A stretch of 64,000 nucleotides of DNA from Malaya genurostris. Its lineage: Eukaryota; Arthropoda; Insecta; Diptera; Culicidae. The notes under the pieces were generated by a model, which was not told where the DNA came from, made no database searches, and saw nothing but the letters and a program-made list of their open reading frames with translations. The DNA is taken from contig NC_080571.1 of the NCBI RefSeq assembly GCF_030247185.1, forward strand, positions 344,255,879 to 344,319,878, in the 5' to 3' direction. This document shows positions 41,401-52,447 of this stretch, in pieces. Every line of letters starts with the position of its first letter. The stretch's first letter is position 1. Position numbers and translations under genes: made by a program.

Positions 41401-44400
41401 CGCTTACCCCTTCAAAGCCGGCGTCTATGGCAGGGAAATCCGATATGCCGGAGATTTTTTAGCAGACAAAATAGAACACTGCTCGCTACTATTAAAAATT
41501 TCAATCATTTATAATTGAAAATACGTGGCTTGATACATTCAAATCGAATCTTAGAAATATTTCCAATCAAATAATGAAATAATATTAATAATTGATACAA
41601 AATATACTGAGTTGTAAGTGTTTAAAAACTGACCACATTTCTACGTATATTTTTCTTTAAGTTTCCAATTTGCACTCCTATATAGAAAATAAAGATGTGT
41701 TCCACATCAAAACAAGACTGTAGGGAAATGCTACAATGGTACCAATATAATGAGATGCATTTCGTAGTTGTCCAGAATTGCACTTAATCGAAAACTATTG
41801 GGCCTGGATGACCTGTCAGATATTCACCCGATCATAAAATTGAAAAAATAAGTACTCAGTAGCATCTGAATGTCATGCAAGTATTCTTCTGGTTGACCAC
41901 AGTTTCCTCACTGGTAGTATGAGTCCGATTTCTAAGTGGACCAAAATCTTATATTACAGATTTCAATTATCCTACCTTGATTCTGTTTGACAGCCGAAGA
42001 AAAACACTTTCCGGTTGACCCTTCTGTGTTGCCGGCGATCCGCCTGGTGTAGGTGTTGTGGTGGACGTTGTACTGGTAATGATGGGAATGTTCGTAGCAA
42101 CCCCTCCACCAGTAGAACTATCCGTCGGTGGCTGTTCGTCAAACAACAAATTATCCATCTCTTCCATGTGGCCTCCGTTAGTGAGAATGTAATCCTTTTC
42201 TTTGTCCTCTTGAGCCTGCTCCGTCCCCTGTACAGTGGAGGACGACGAAGAGGTTGTTTCCACTTGCTTCGGTTGATCTACACCTTGTACATCGGCACTG
42301 ATTTCCTCATGGAGATTGAAAATATTTACGTCCTCTTGGGCTGCTACTTTTTGCTGGTCCTCTTGTGAACTAGGAACAACTGGGACAGTGTCTTCTTTCG
42401 TCGCAGTATTAACCGTTGGAATCACTACTAATGCTGGTTGTTCTTCATCGACTTTAGGTGAATCATCTCCGTTTGACGAACTCAAGATTGAATCTTGTTC
42501 TGTGACGGTTCGCTCCAAATCTCGATTTTCGGTTGGTATTTCCGCAACTATTGGTTCAATTAGACCTCTCTCATACGCCCGAATGTTACAAAATCCGGCT
42601 AGAAAATCAACCGACAACCAACCTAATACACTTCCACCGATATTCCAGCTAGCATATTCTACATTTTCACTGAAACTAAATCCTACTATATTGGCACAAA
42701 GCAAATGCTGAGATTCCTCGAACAACGCACTGACTATTTCGGTACTTAATAAACTATCCAGAAGATTGTATTTACAATTCATCGTTTGCTGTAGACGTGT
42801 CCGGAGATCAAGCGGACAATTTTCGCATTGCGGTTCGTACGCCAACGACCAGCATCTACTTCGAGACGGATGAGGCAGGGTCGCCATGTCAGACGGATTG
42901 TTATTATCAAAAGTAATGTTATGATTATTATCACCCACTATCTCGCCCTCAGCAGTGTGAGAGGTTTTATTTCCCTGATCTTTGCCCTCATTGGCTTTAC
43001 CTAGTGCTTCTGCCGCTTTCTTAACTATATTCATTACAGCCTCGCCGGCCGATTTGAGGATATTATCGGTTTTTTTCATCTTGTTTGCAGTAGAATCGAG
43101 GCCTTCTTCCTTTTGATTGATGCCTACCAAAGCTTCCTCTCCTAGCTGAGAAGCAGAAACGACTACATCGACATCATCCTCGTCATTGTCGTCTCCCGAG
43201 GGCGTATTATCCGTTTCGAAGGCTTCGAACTCTGACGTGCCATAAACACGAAATAACGACACTGGACAGTAATGCTCCGAATTGTAGTGCGAATGAATTT
43301 CCACACGAACAAACTTCCCGTACAGGTGTGGATGGAGATTAAAGCTCTGAACATCGCGTTCGTCCTTCGCAGTAAACTGTCCAACGTTAGCCCAATCTCT
43401 AGAGGGAAACCGATTGGTAACCGAAACGGAAAAATCCTTCGGTGACGATGAGAACAGCTCGAAATTTGCCATTTCAATCCGTTCGGCCTGAATCGGCTCG
43501 CACAGCTCGACCACAAACCAAATTCGGCTCGTGCAAGGATTCAGCAAATATTCGTCCTTGTGAGATGTTAACACCGATCCCGTACTCTGCGCTTCTGGAT
43601 TGGAAGCAATTATCTTGGCGCCACAATCCGGAGCAGCGTAATTTTTCACTCGCAACTGTAGAGAAGGCGTTTTGCTACTCGACGGTTTCATATTTCGCTT
43701 CATCGTCGAGGCGTTGACGTTTTCACCGAGCTTTTTCTCGGCATCAGCCATCTGTTTCTGGGCCCACTCGGAGAATACTGGCATAGGGTTTTCCTCCGTC
43801 AAGTTAACCTCTGACCCCAGAGGCGAGTCTCCGGTGATGTTTTGAACTGTAGTTTGATCGAGCACTGTATTCTCTGGACCACCGGAATCATTAATTTTCT
43901 CCTCCAACTGTTCCGATTGTTCCGAATCAGTCCGGATCGGTATATCAGTGGAACCCAACTGTTCCAACGGTTGAGTTGTTTCATCTTCTACCACGTCTAC
44001 GTGCACGTCATCGACACTGCTAGGATCAGCGATCTGATGACTGATGTTTTTCAGCGTTGCTTCAATGTTTTCCTCAAGCTTCGATTCAATGTTGAGCTCA
44101 TTGTTCTGATGGTCCACCAAAGTGACTACCGATGGGGGACCAGGAATATTCTGTAATCTGGAATAGAATGAAGAAAAAAAATTCTGTTAACAACGTTGTT
44201 ATGGGAAATTTGCAGTAGTTGAGATAGTCTTAAAATAAGTCCAGGAAAAGCTTATCGAAGAAGTATTTCAAATAGTATTCAAAATTTTACGAATGTTTCA
44301 CACAAACTCGCAATAAAACACGTTCTTCTACGTCATCGGAATTTTACTTCATTTCGATATGACCTTTCAGTATTGCAGTTGAAGAAATAAATGTGTGGCA

Positions 44401-47400
44401 ATACGTGCGCTCTTTTCCTACCACCTGAGGCGGAACGCATCGCTGAAGTTGATAGGTTTCGTGTTTCGGAACCATGAGCGTAAAATTGTTGCCGTGTAGT
44501 AATTTATCTGAAAGTATCAGACTAACGAATGTTTTGCCGGAATACTGAATCCACGAGATGTTTCACATTAGAATAAGACTAAAACTAAAGCTTGTTTCAG
44601 TTTATTGAGTTTAAAACAATTGCTGAAAATTTCTCGATCGGATGAAATTATGGATAACTGGGAGGTCCTTTTTAATGCAATGCATCCGGTTACCACGATA
44701 CTACTAAAGTGTTTCCCGATTGTGGAGATAGCCACATCAAATAAAAAAATTTCGGCCAAAAATGGATATACGCCTGTTAAAGACTTCTTCTCGAGTCATG
44801 GTCATATGAAACTTTAACCCGACAACCAGCTTAGAGTTCATGTAACCGACTTATTTGGAACTTAGTAGACATTATATAAAGAGTAAGTGTAACTGTTTCT
44901 TACATTTTTAGTGTTTTTCTTTTCAGGTATCACCGCGGACGGATGACTAATCGTAATCTATAATAGCAACGGTAAGTTTTAGGTTAAGGTCAGTATTCTT
45001 TATTCTAAACGTACCTCAATTCTACTAACTGTTCCACTTACTACATGGATGAATCAATTTAGCTTCAGAAATCCCAAACAGAATAAAAATTTAATTCAAA
45101 CCGACTATAAATTCCACTACCAATCGCTTGCACATGTTTTTGCTTTTTTTTTCTTCTGGCTCTTGCACTAGTGACAGTTGCCAAGGCGCAAGCTTTTTAT
45201 ACCCTGTGGTAACTTTCTTGCAAGGAATAGGGCAGTGTGGTTCGCAAATCATATCGACGAGAGGTATCATCAAAAAGTTGGTTCAAGAAGAACATTAACG
45301 AAAGACGAATTTATGCTTTATGCTTGGAATGAGATGAAACGGAACCTCGTGTGGAAAATAAATATTGCGTTTTAATTGTTGTTTAATGAATTTAGTCCCC
45401 TTTCCGGTCGATGAAAATATTTAAGTGATTTTTTCGAGCGAACGGAATTTTTATTCATGTGTCATTCTTTGAGTTGTTTAAGAATTTGTTTTTTCGCTTC
45501 ATGTAACGCCAACAAACGCTGCACATCTCCTTGGCAGTTAACTTCCTTGGTACATTTGTTCCACATTTTGATCATCTGAGTCGCATCCCGAGCCGTTTTT
45601 CCACTTTTCTTAAGCTCTCTCGATGGGACGGAACTGGATGGATTTATATTTTTTATTGATGAAATCTACGTGATTATCGCAGATGACTTCCCAGCTATAG
45701 TGGCAACTTGCCAAATCTTACCAAAACATCACGGGATCTTTATGGGCTTTAATGAAAGATTTACTTTACTCGGCTTTTGAGGCATTCTTCCTTGTACAGA
45801 TTCGAGTACATCGTCTTGTTTGTCATGAACACTTTGGTATTCGCTCCGCAGCGATATATTCCTTGCCAAATCAAGGGAAAACTTAAACTTCAGGAACTTT
45901 TCCTAGTGCCGTCGCAATGCAGAATTTCGCAATCCATTTCGACGTAGGTTTCATCGTTGATGAGCAGGCATTCTTGGTACTTCGTCAACACCTGCCCGAG
46001 CTCAAGTTTTAGTGATGAAACTTTGCTTCTTCGCTCTGTTTGGTTGCTTGCTGGCTCGATAAGAACGATATCCTGCTTGTAAACGAATTCGTCGAACGGT
46101 ACTGCGAGTAGCAGCGTATTTTTGTGCGATTTTTTTTTCTGATAGGCCTGGATTTGCTCTGACGAATCTTATCACCTTCGGGTTTAGCTTGCGGAAATAT
46201 GTCCCACTACGACGCTTACCTTGAGGCACTCGATCCACGCTCTTTCGCTTCCTGAAACGTTTGAAAACATCATACACGGTTGATTTGGCGATTTTAAACG
46301 TTTTTAATTGCGGACCACGTTGGATTATCACAGTAGGTATACAGAATTTGTTCTTTCCTCTCGGTTTCCATCTGGAAGAATTTTTGACTCACTTTATACC
46401 ACAGAAAGTGGGCGCATAGGTAAACAAACCGCTGTAAAAGAATTCTAACCGCTGCAATACAATAAGTGATTCCGTATTCTAACTGGACAGAACTTTAAGT
46501 GATGTTTTCACGCGAACGGAATTTTGATTGATATGTCATCCTTTTTAGGTTGTCATGCAAAAACAGAATTTGTTTTTCCGCTTTATGTTAAGCCGTTTTG
46601 CAGTTACACTCTGAGGTCTCTACCGCGAATCGCGTAAAAAACCGCGCAATGAAAACGCGCTAAAAAATTGTGTAACTTCCGAACAACCGCGTAAATTCGA
46701 AAATCCGTTAAAAAAAGCCGCAAAACTAAAAAACATTGTTTTTATGCCAAAAATTATTTAAAATGCCGTCCAGATTTGGAGTAATATAGAAAAAATCGAC
46801 TTTGAAACTTGGAAAAAAAATTCTTGGCATGAAAAATTGAGATACGGTGTAATTAAGAAAAAAATGGAAAAAACGACTTCGGGGCTTGAGAATTTGAGAG
46901 CGTGTAGCATCGGAAATCCGCATAAAAAACCACGTGAAAAAGACCTCAGTGTACTGAGACTTTCAATCGCTGCAATAATATGCGAATAAATAATTTCGCA
47001 TCCGTATGGCAAAACACACTTCCGAAGTGCGCTCGCGTTCGTGTTTTCGGTCCGGCTCTCAATAGCAAGAGAATGCAATAGTACACTTGGTTGTCTAATG
47101 CAGAATAATGATCACGTCAATGAGAGCTCGATCATAACATTTCTTCGTAAAAGTGCAAGTATATTGTTACATCTTTTTAATTCACCATGGACCGTTCCAG
47201 GTCTTATATTTTTTAAAAGCCTGTTTCGAACGAATTAGTAAGATTCGAGGCAATGGTCCAATGATAGTTTGATCACTCCAAAGCACGACACTCTTCTGAT
47301 CCTAATAAACATACCTATGACCTCGAGTGTAAATTACAGCCTATGTGTAAATTGGGAACCGTTTGAACCTTTCATGACACATCGATTCACCAATATATTA

Positions 47401-49795
47401 CACTAAGAACAAATTTGGCTTAGAGCCTGCATAACTTTCTTAGAAAAAATATATTAAATTGTAATTATCTAAACTATACAATATCTTACAAAAATTCTAG
47501 CCGAAATCGACTTTTACTGATTACTGGTTGATCATAGAATTGGGTCCTATCAAATGGTAATAATATGAATAAATAATTGAAGAAGCTGCATCTGCACTAA
47601 GACAATTGGCAGATGATGGCGTGGTTTCAGTTACTGGACCCAAAGCTATTGATCTGCAAAAACCATTGCAAGGTACTTTAGATAACTTGTCCGTTTGGGC
47701 TGTTCATCGAATTCTCTGCGGAGAAAACAGAGCTGGTCGTCTTTTCAAGAAAGCAGCTTCAGCTTCGTATGATGGAAAGAATGATCCAACAGGTTTTGAC
47801 TTTCAAATACCTCGGGGTGTGGTTTGATTACAAATGCACGTGGGGAGGACACATTAGGAATCTGATCACAAAATACCAACAAAGAGTAAATTTTCTTCGA
47901 ACAATAACACGATCTTAGTGGGGTGCTCATCCGGAAGATCTAATAAAATTGTACCAGACAACGATACTTTCAGTGATGGAATATGGATGCGTTTGCTCTC
48001 GTTCCGCTGCAAACTCCCATATTATCAATCTGGAGCGAACTCAGTATCGTTGTTTGCGAATTGCATGCATTCGACACATACAATGAGTCTTGAAGTTCTG
48101 GTGGGAGTTCTTCCATTGAAAGATCGCTTTTGGGAGCTTTCATCGCGACTGCTAATAAGATGTGAGGTGCTGAATCCCCTTGTTATTAATAACTTCGAAA
48201 GGCTAGTTGAGCTTCAATCTCAAACAAGATTTATGACAGTATATTTTAACCATATGTCAACCCTTCAAGATATATTCCTATTCGTGTCAGCCTCCTAAAT
48301 GTCCCTGACTCAACTTTATTTTTCGACACATCCATGCAGCGCGAAGTGCGTGGAATCCCGGAACACCTACGCTCGATGGAAATCCCAAAAATATTTACAA
48401 GTAAGTTCAGGAATATTGACTCTGAGAAATATTTTACACGGACGGATCACGAATTGAAGAGGCTACTGGGTTTGGTATATTCAAAAATAATGTTTCGGCT
48501 TCATTTAGGCTTCAAGAACCTGCATCTGTTTATATAGCAGAGTTAGCAGCAGTTCATTACAGTTTGAGTCACATTATCTTCAAACCATTATTTTCTCTTC
48601 ACAGATAGCCTGAGTGCAATTGAAGCCATTCGCTCAAACGCTGCTGGCAAAAATGAACCGTTTTTCTTGGGCAAAATAAAACAGTACCTGAACGATATAT
48701 TGAACAATAATTATCAATTCACTAGTCTGGGTCCCGGCCCATTGCTCCATTCCAGGCAATGAAAGAGCCGATATTTTAGCCAAACGTGGTTCTATTGAGG
48801 GTGAAATTTATGAGAGACCGATTGCTTTCAACGAATTCTATAGCGCGTCTCGCCAAAGAACACTTGCCAGCTCGCAAGCTTCTTGGGATAAAGATGCATG
48901 GTTCAGCGGACTGGATGTGAGTAGGGACTTCATTCGAGTGATGTCCAGACTCATGTCCAATCACTACACGTTAGATGCACATCTCCTTAGAATTGGACTT
49001 TCCGAGACTAATAATTGTGCTTGTGGCGAAGGTTATCGCGATTTTGATTATATCGTTTGGACATGCGTGGAGTATCGTGATGTCAGATCTAAACTAATAA
49101 ATTCCTTGCGTACCCAAGGTAGACTATCCAATGTCTCAGTTCGCGACATTCTTGCTTGTCGTAATCTTCCTTACATGGAACTTCTTTATCATTTCATTAA
49201 GTCCATTGTTAGCCAGCTATCTTATATTAAATAAAAGTGATGAACTGATACAAACAAACTTCAAATAGTTATAAGATCATGTACAATTTATGTAATGTAA
49301 TTTATAATAGCAAATCGCTTGATAAAAACAGTGTTTAGATTAACTAATGAATACCAAAATACTAATATGAAATTCGAAATGTATTAGGTTTAAAGTACTA
49401 TGTATTGTGGATGCCACGACGAAGAAAAACTTATGTATATTGCCTATGAAATAAACATATTTATGAAAAAAGATGCATGTGATGGATTTAATTGCGAAGT
49501 CATCGAAATTGATCACGAGACTACACGAGACGTCTACAGTAAAACAAAAACATTTCGTTTGATAAAACATGTTTCCGGATAATAAAAAAAATATTTTCAA
49601 ATAACTTTCAGGGAACGAACACAGTCAGAATATGCACAACCAGATAAGGATGTTGCGTAGATTGATAATGGCACTGTGCACCGAAAATATCAACCGGCGT
49701 TCTACTCACCCATCATTGTAAAAACTAGTTATGGCCAGTATCTGAGACACCAGCAGAACCCAGCAGAACGCTAGCAGTACAGTCAACTTTTCCAT
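31074..49795 (-). CDS. SUCO: SUCO-like SUN-domain ER membrane protein gene (three exons, 1219 codons)
   Basis: Exons 49795-49710, 44157-41976 and 32465-31074 sum to 3660 nt, an exact multiple of three, and both junctions keep frame (phase 2, then phase 0). The product has a signal peptide (MEKLTVLLAFCWVLLVSQ), an acidic linker, a SUN-like galactose-binding-type domain at about residues 200-335 (SEHYCPVSLFRVYG), a long low-complexity middle, the family junction NRIK/ALERNMSLSGQYLEEL, a coiled coil at about 757-830, one membrane segment at about 832-853 and a basic Ser-rich cytoplasmic tail ending at TAG 31074-31076. Human SUCO/C1orf9 and yeast Slp1 are ER membrane glycoproteins of this family. 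The length (1219 residues) is close to the vertebrate protein as I recall it. Further 5' non-coding exons could lie upstream. Confidence 0.85.
32466..33446. repeat. Intronic stretch with degenerate ccagaattcag-type repeat (33005-33260)
   Basis: Part of SUCO intron 2. From about 33005 the sequence is a loose tandem of 10-14-base words such as cagaattcagg, cagatccaga and cagaatcctg. The same word family recurs at 38705-38940, 39180-39600 and 52445-52790. No gene is supported here. Confidence 0.6.
33447..34220 (+). pseudogene. ITmD37E-type (Tc1/mariner superfamily) transposase remnant 1
   Basis: From Met 33447 the frame encodes an HTH-type DNA-binding region (TIRKLAKRFGIHHASVKTII, then a second HTH, MSIRDLAKKAETSVGMIQ). 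The frame changes near 33770. The catalytic region follows: ACVLMDDETYIKED (first Asp), a core stretch (GRKVLVWEALCSCG) and LFWPDLASAHWN (second Asp), with a stop at 34136 between. The 3' part with the final Glu is missing. Inactive; lies in SUCO intron 2 on the opposite strand. Confidence 0.8.
34330..38500 (+). mobile_element. CR1/Jockey-like non-LTR retrotransposon, internally deleted and split by a hAT-like insertion
   Basis: ORF1 starts at 34419 with a PHD-finger-like Cys/His pattern (CCTCACEL ... CSGFCRSSFHLKC ... WMCNAC), shifts frame near 34620 and ends at about 34827. After a deletion, reverse-transcriptase sequence resumes at about 34855 (KLRRSGFPVWLTNWILSYL), is cut at 34948 by the insertion and continues at 37463 with SGVPQGSHLGQLLF and the catalytic YADDLKIY at 37605. 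The C-terminal region is in a second frame (38050-38430). The 3' end is AT-rich with aataaa repeats near 38490. Endonuclease and early RT are missing. Confidence 0.8.
34948..37462 (+). mobile_element. hAT-like TIR element, copy 2, complete (2515 bp)
   Basis: Ends are CAGGGTGGCAAGTGA... and ...TCACTTCCCACCCTG. TGCTTC at 34942-34947 is repeated at 37463-37468 (TGCTTCC if one base is reassigned). Removing the element and one duplicate restores the host RT frame (DRNAS/VRIGS). Subterminal cccggtttt motifs occur at both ends. No transposase is recognised, so it is probably non-autonomous. Copy 1 is at 26626-29750. Confidence 0.85.
38705..39600. repeat. Degenerate ccagaattcagg-type repeats with an embedded aaaggccgaa repeat
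   Basis: 38705-38940 and 39180-39600 consist of loosely repeated cagaattcagg/ccagaatcca words. Between them, 38970-39150 carries repeats of an aaaaggccgaa word in one orientation and ttcggcct in the other. This is low-complexity satellite-like DNA in SUCO intron 2; open frames here are by-products. Confidence 0.7.
39601..40681. other. Intronic DNA, nothing recognised
   Basis: Part of SUCO intron 2. Short frames (for example 40044-40226, Cys-rich) have no family resemblance and no splice context. Confidence 0.4.
40682..41697 (+). repeat. Dispersed ~1-kb repeat, copy A (inverse of 55902-56735)
   Basis: The sequence from ggtgaaaaactacaaggatc through gcactcctatatagaaaata matches the reverse complement of 55902-56735. 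Copy A carries an extra ~200 bp at about 40808-41005 (gaatccgc/tattgcacgag ... tatagcg/ttaagtttctc) absent from copy B. The related coding-like stretch VPHQWLEQPH-ADPCSFS is on the minus strand here. Family unknown. Confidence 0.75.
41976..44157 (-). CDS. SUCO: SUCO-like exon 2: acidic linker, SUN-like domain, low-complexity middle
   Basis: The acceptor is ...ttttttcttcattctattccag/ATTACAG on the minus strand; a second AG seven bases on (exon start 44150) is less likely because it would break frame with exon 1. The donor is ATCAAG/GTAGGA (41976/41975). The SUN-like domain begins LQLRVKNYAAPDCGAKII and includes SRIWFVVELCEPIQAERIE and GKFVRVEIHSHYNSEHYC. The C-terminal half has many Ser/Thr/Asn residues and ends VFLRLSNRIK. 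Confidence 0.9.
44158..45423. other. SUCO intron 1, no supported gene
   Basis: AT-rich intronic DNA. A short stretch at about 44940-44980 has acceptor- and donor-like sequences on the plus strand but multiple stops and no coding support. Confidence 0.4.
45424..46371 (-). pseudogene. ITmD37E-type transposase remnant 2
   Basis: On the minus strand ATG 46371 begins METERKEQILYTY. After a frame change the HTH region follows (FKIAKSTVYDVFKRFRKRKS ... KKIAQKYAATRSTVRRIRLQ), then the catalytic part with DPVMFW and DLASCHYS (second Asp) and FRPIERA near the final Glu. Several stops and frameshifts. Its 3' terminal sequence (from about 45420) recurs as a separate fragment at 46495-46600. Confidence 0.75.
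46495..46600 (-). mobile_element. Extra 3'-end fragment of the ITmD37E element
   Basis: aagtgatgttttcacgcgaa followed by cggaattttgattgat-type sequence matches 45423-45510 at about 80%, in the same orientation. It is a second element end beyond the head of remnant 2, so two copies were once adjacent or nested. Confidence 0.6.
46606..46952. mobile_element. TA-flanked MITE with internal gcgtaaaa repeats (347 bp)
   Basis: The left end ACACTCTGAGGTCT and the reverse complement of the right end (ACACTGAGGTCT) form TIRs next to TA dinucleotides, as expected of Tc1/mariner-type insertions. The interior has degenerate repeats of cgcgtaaaaaa words. No coding capacity. Confidence 0.75.
47583..49234 (+). 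pseudogene. I-clade-like non-LTR retrotransposon fragment: RT C-terminus, RNase H, C-terminal Cys motif
   Basis: Reading across frames, 47815-48290 matches the post-RT region of I/Jockey-type elements (VWFDYKCTWGGHIRNL ... LIKLYQTTILSVMEYGC ... LPLKDRFWELSSRLLIRC). An RNase H region follows (FYTDGS-type start near 48435, YIAELAAVHYSLSHI, then VWVPG-like near 48725). The C-terminal frame 48917-49234 holds a CACGEGYRDFDYIVWTC motif. There are many frameshifts. It is in SUCO intron 1, opposite strand to the gene. A related fragment is at 62600-63060. Confidence 0.7.
49235..49709. other. SUCO intron 1 next to exon 1, no supported gene
   Basis: AT-rich. A 60-residue frame at 49400-49582 is unrecognised and may be chance or a transposon tail. 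Confidence 0.4.
49710..49795 (-). CDS. SUCO: SUCO-like exon 1: signal peptide
   Basis: ATG at 49795 lies in good context (aaaaggATGG). It encodes a typical signal peptide followed by ITSFYND and a strong donor (GATGG/GTGAGT) at 49710. The exon ends in phase 2 and the first base of exon 2 completes a Gly codon. Upstream in-frame Met codons exist at 49834 and 49894, but their contexts are poorer and they would bury the signal peptide. Confidence 0.75.
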
Positions 49796-51583
49796 CCTTT
49801 TAACACGTTCCAGCAACGCATTCAGCAGCTTCATCGACAGATGCCATTCGATGTAGCAAATCAACACCAGATAGACGTTTACCATGTACAACATTTACTT
49901 GGGATGTGTATCAAATCGACAAGCTTCCGATCGCGAACATTAACTTCTTCTATGTTTTCAAATTAGGCACTTTTATTTTTCTTAACCACAATTCTACAAT
50001 TTCGAGGTAGAACATTGCATTCAATTGATCAACTGCAAATCACACTTCGCATTACTTAAATAGTAGGTCACACATTCACGAAACCGGGTACACCGCATTC
50101 GACACTGACTGTTCCGTAGAATGCCGTCGTTGAGACTGATAAAAAATAAAAGTACCATTTTACGACTTATTGGGACAGTGCTAATTTGCCAGGTTTCGCT
50201 AAATGTTCACCGATGTATGTGTGCTCCGGTTCAAATAAACACTGTCTAGAGATATGTCTCCGAAAATGAAAGGGGATCCGCTGGATCTTATTTTTTTGCT
50301 CCCCGTCTTCAAATGAATCAGTCATAGAGAAGTAAATCACGTTTCACGGGATAAAAGTAATACTAACAATCTCATTCCGAACGGAACAACGAAACAATGG
50401 GACAGTCGACAAAATGTTTCGGAATTTCATAATCAGTGCACATTTATTTGGATATTTGACACCCGCCATGCGAGTGAAAAAGATACCCATGAGCACAAAC
50501 TGGCTTACCCAAGAGGTACCGAACCCCTAAATGAATACCTACAGGGAATTCTATGATAGTGCTGTTGATTAGTAGCTTTTAATAAGTAAAAATCTTTTCC
50601 AATCCACTTAATAGCACAATGATGCCTTTCTCGTAGGCGTATTTATTAGTGGGATTCGCCAATAAGGTGCTAATAATATGTCTCCGGAACCGGCAGTGTT
50701 TGTTATGAGTCTTCAAAATCAATTATCTATAAGTAACTTTCAAATAAACCCTAGATTGTCGGAATTTGTTTAGTCATTTCTGAGAATTGAGATAATTACT
50801 TATTGCATAATATCATCGGTTCAGAAAAGCGTGATTTTCAAAATTGAATAGTGATCCAACAGAAGGTTTCAAACGATCTCAAGACGGTCGAAAACGTTGC
50901 AACCATCTCCAATAAAATTGAACGAGTAGAAAAAGGCGGGTGGATAATGTCAGAGACATAACTGGATGACGTATATACGAATAACATTGCCACATTCCCT
51001 TCTCACTTCTGATTATCAAAACCCATTCTCATTAGCTGACTGTTTGTATGAACACTTCTTCATTTTCAAAATTGTAACGACGCATCTATACTAAAGTATG
51101 ACTTATTCAAGTCAACTTATTCAACATATAATTAAATAAGGCTAGACAGGAGAGAGTGTGAAAACGGATCGGCCGCAGAACCGCAAACAGCACGAATTAC
51201 AATAATACTCAAATCAGCTTTCAAGCGAGAAAAATATATCAAATAGTTCTTTGGGATTGTTTTTGAATTATTGAATTTTTCCGCGAAGCTGTTGGTTCGG
51301 TTCGAACGGCACTAAAAATAAACTGGTAATTAGGTCTCTGATGAGAAAAACCAGTTGAATAATGCTGGATACAGTTTTCAGTCACTTAACATGAATAGCG
51401 ATTTTTAGTTCAGCCATGATCACAGAGGTAAAGACTGTTCCAGAAAGTATGGACGCAACCAAAAACCGCTGCCATTTCGCAATGGTTCAGAATCTGTCAA
51501 TTTCTATGGCTGCGTCCTGTTGTTTACACTTTTCTCTATCCACTTGTGCAGTTGTTTATTCGTTTTCATTAGTTTGTTTCGAA
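49796..51583. promoter_or_regulatory. SUCO: Presumed SUCO upstream region; otherwise no gene
   Basis: The first few hundred bases left of exon 1 (minus-strand upstream) should hold the 5' UTR and promoter, inferred from position only; no core promoter motif is convincing. The rest to 51583 is AT-rich without recognisable genes. The last ~170 bases probably belong to the following transposon. Confidence 0.35.
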
Positions 51584-52447
51584 ATGCTTGAACTTTCAGC
51601 AGAACAACTACGAAAAATTGTGTACAAATGGTGCACAGAACGCGGACTGTCACTGAGAAAGATTGCAAAAATGGAAGGAGTAAGTGAAAAAGCCGTGCGA
51701 AATGCAATCAGGAAGTTCGGTGAGGATAACACCTTTGAAAACCGAAAACGGGTCGAAAAAAAGGGCCTGGTAACCCTCAGTTGGATAAACGTATTCTGAA
51801 GGCGTTCGAGCAAAAGAAGGAGGTTTCAATTCGGGATGTGGCCAAAAAAGTGGGCACTTCGAAGTCAAATGTTCTTCGTACTAAAGAACGTTTGAGTTTT
51901 CGAACCTATAAGAAGCAGAAACAACCAAAACGTAGTCCGAAACAAGAAGCATCGATCAGGCCGAGGGTTCGAAAGCTGTACAATTCTCGAAAACTCGAAA
52001 CTCGATTACAAATCCTTGCCGGGACCACAATATTATACGGTGCGAGAAGGGCAAGTGTTAAACCAGTCCGAGACATCGATTGAAGTCGAAAAATTTGGTA
52101 AGAAAGCTATGGTCTGGCAAGTAATTTGTAGCTGCGGTAAGATTTCGAAACCCTTCATCACCACTGCTTCAATGAACAGCGAAATATACATCAAGGAATG
52201 TTTAAAAAAACGACTTTCACCCATTGTTCGAAGCCACAAGGATCCAGCTGTCTTCTGGCCAGATCTTGCTTCTTGCCACTACTCGAAATCAACGGTAGAA
52301 TGGTATACTACCAAAAATGTCACTTTCGTCCCAAAAGACATGAATCCACCAAATTGCCCACAACTTCGACCAATTGAGGAATTTTGGGCATTAACGAAGA
52401 AAATTAGAAAACTGAAAGCATGCAATAAATTCTGGTTTAGAAGTTAG
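51584..52447 (+). pseudogene. ITmD37E-type transposase remnant 3, internally deleted
   Basis: Met 51584 opens an HTH region (LSLRKIAKMEGVSEKAVRNA). After a frame change near 51775 the second HTH follows (VSIRDVAKKVGTSKSNVLRT). The segment with the first catalytic Asp is deleted (about 51990-52015). The C-terminal part has FWPDLASCHYS (Asp) and LRPIEEFW (Glu) with 37 residues between, hence DD37E. It runs into a degenerate simple repeat at 52445, so the right terminus is lost. Confidence 0.85.

Noticed and set aside
42015..43717. Plus-strand frames opposite SUCO exon 2
   Set aside because: Shadows of the minus-strand coding exon.
44118..44120. TTG (44120) as the start of the SUN-domain protein
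   Set aside because: The frame extends upstream to a splice acceptor, and a phase-matched signal-peptide exon exists at 49795-49710.
44930..44990. Small plus-strand exon between acceptor- and donor-like sites
   Set aside because: Contains stops in all useful frames and has no partner exons; likely chance splice-like motifs.
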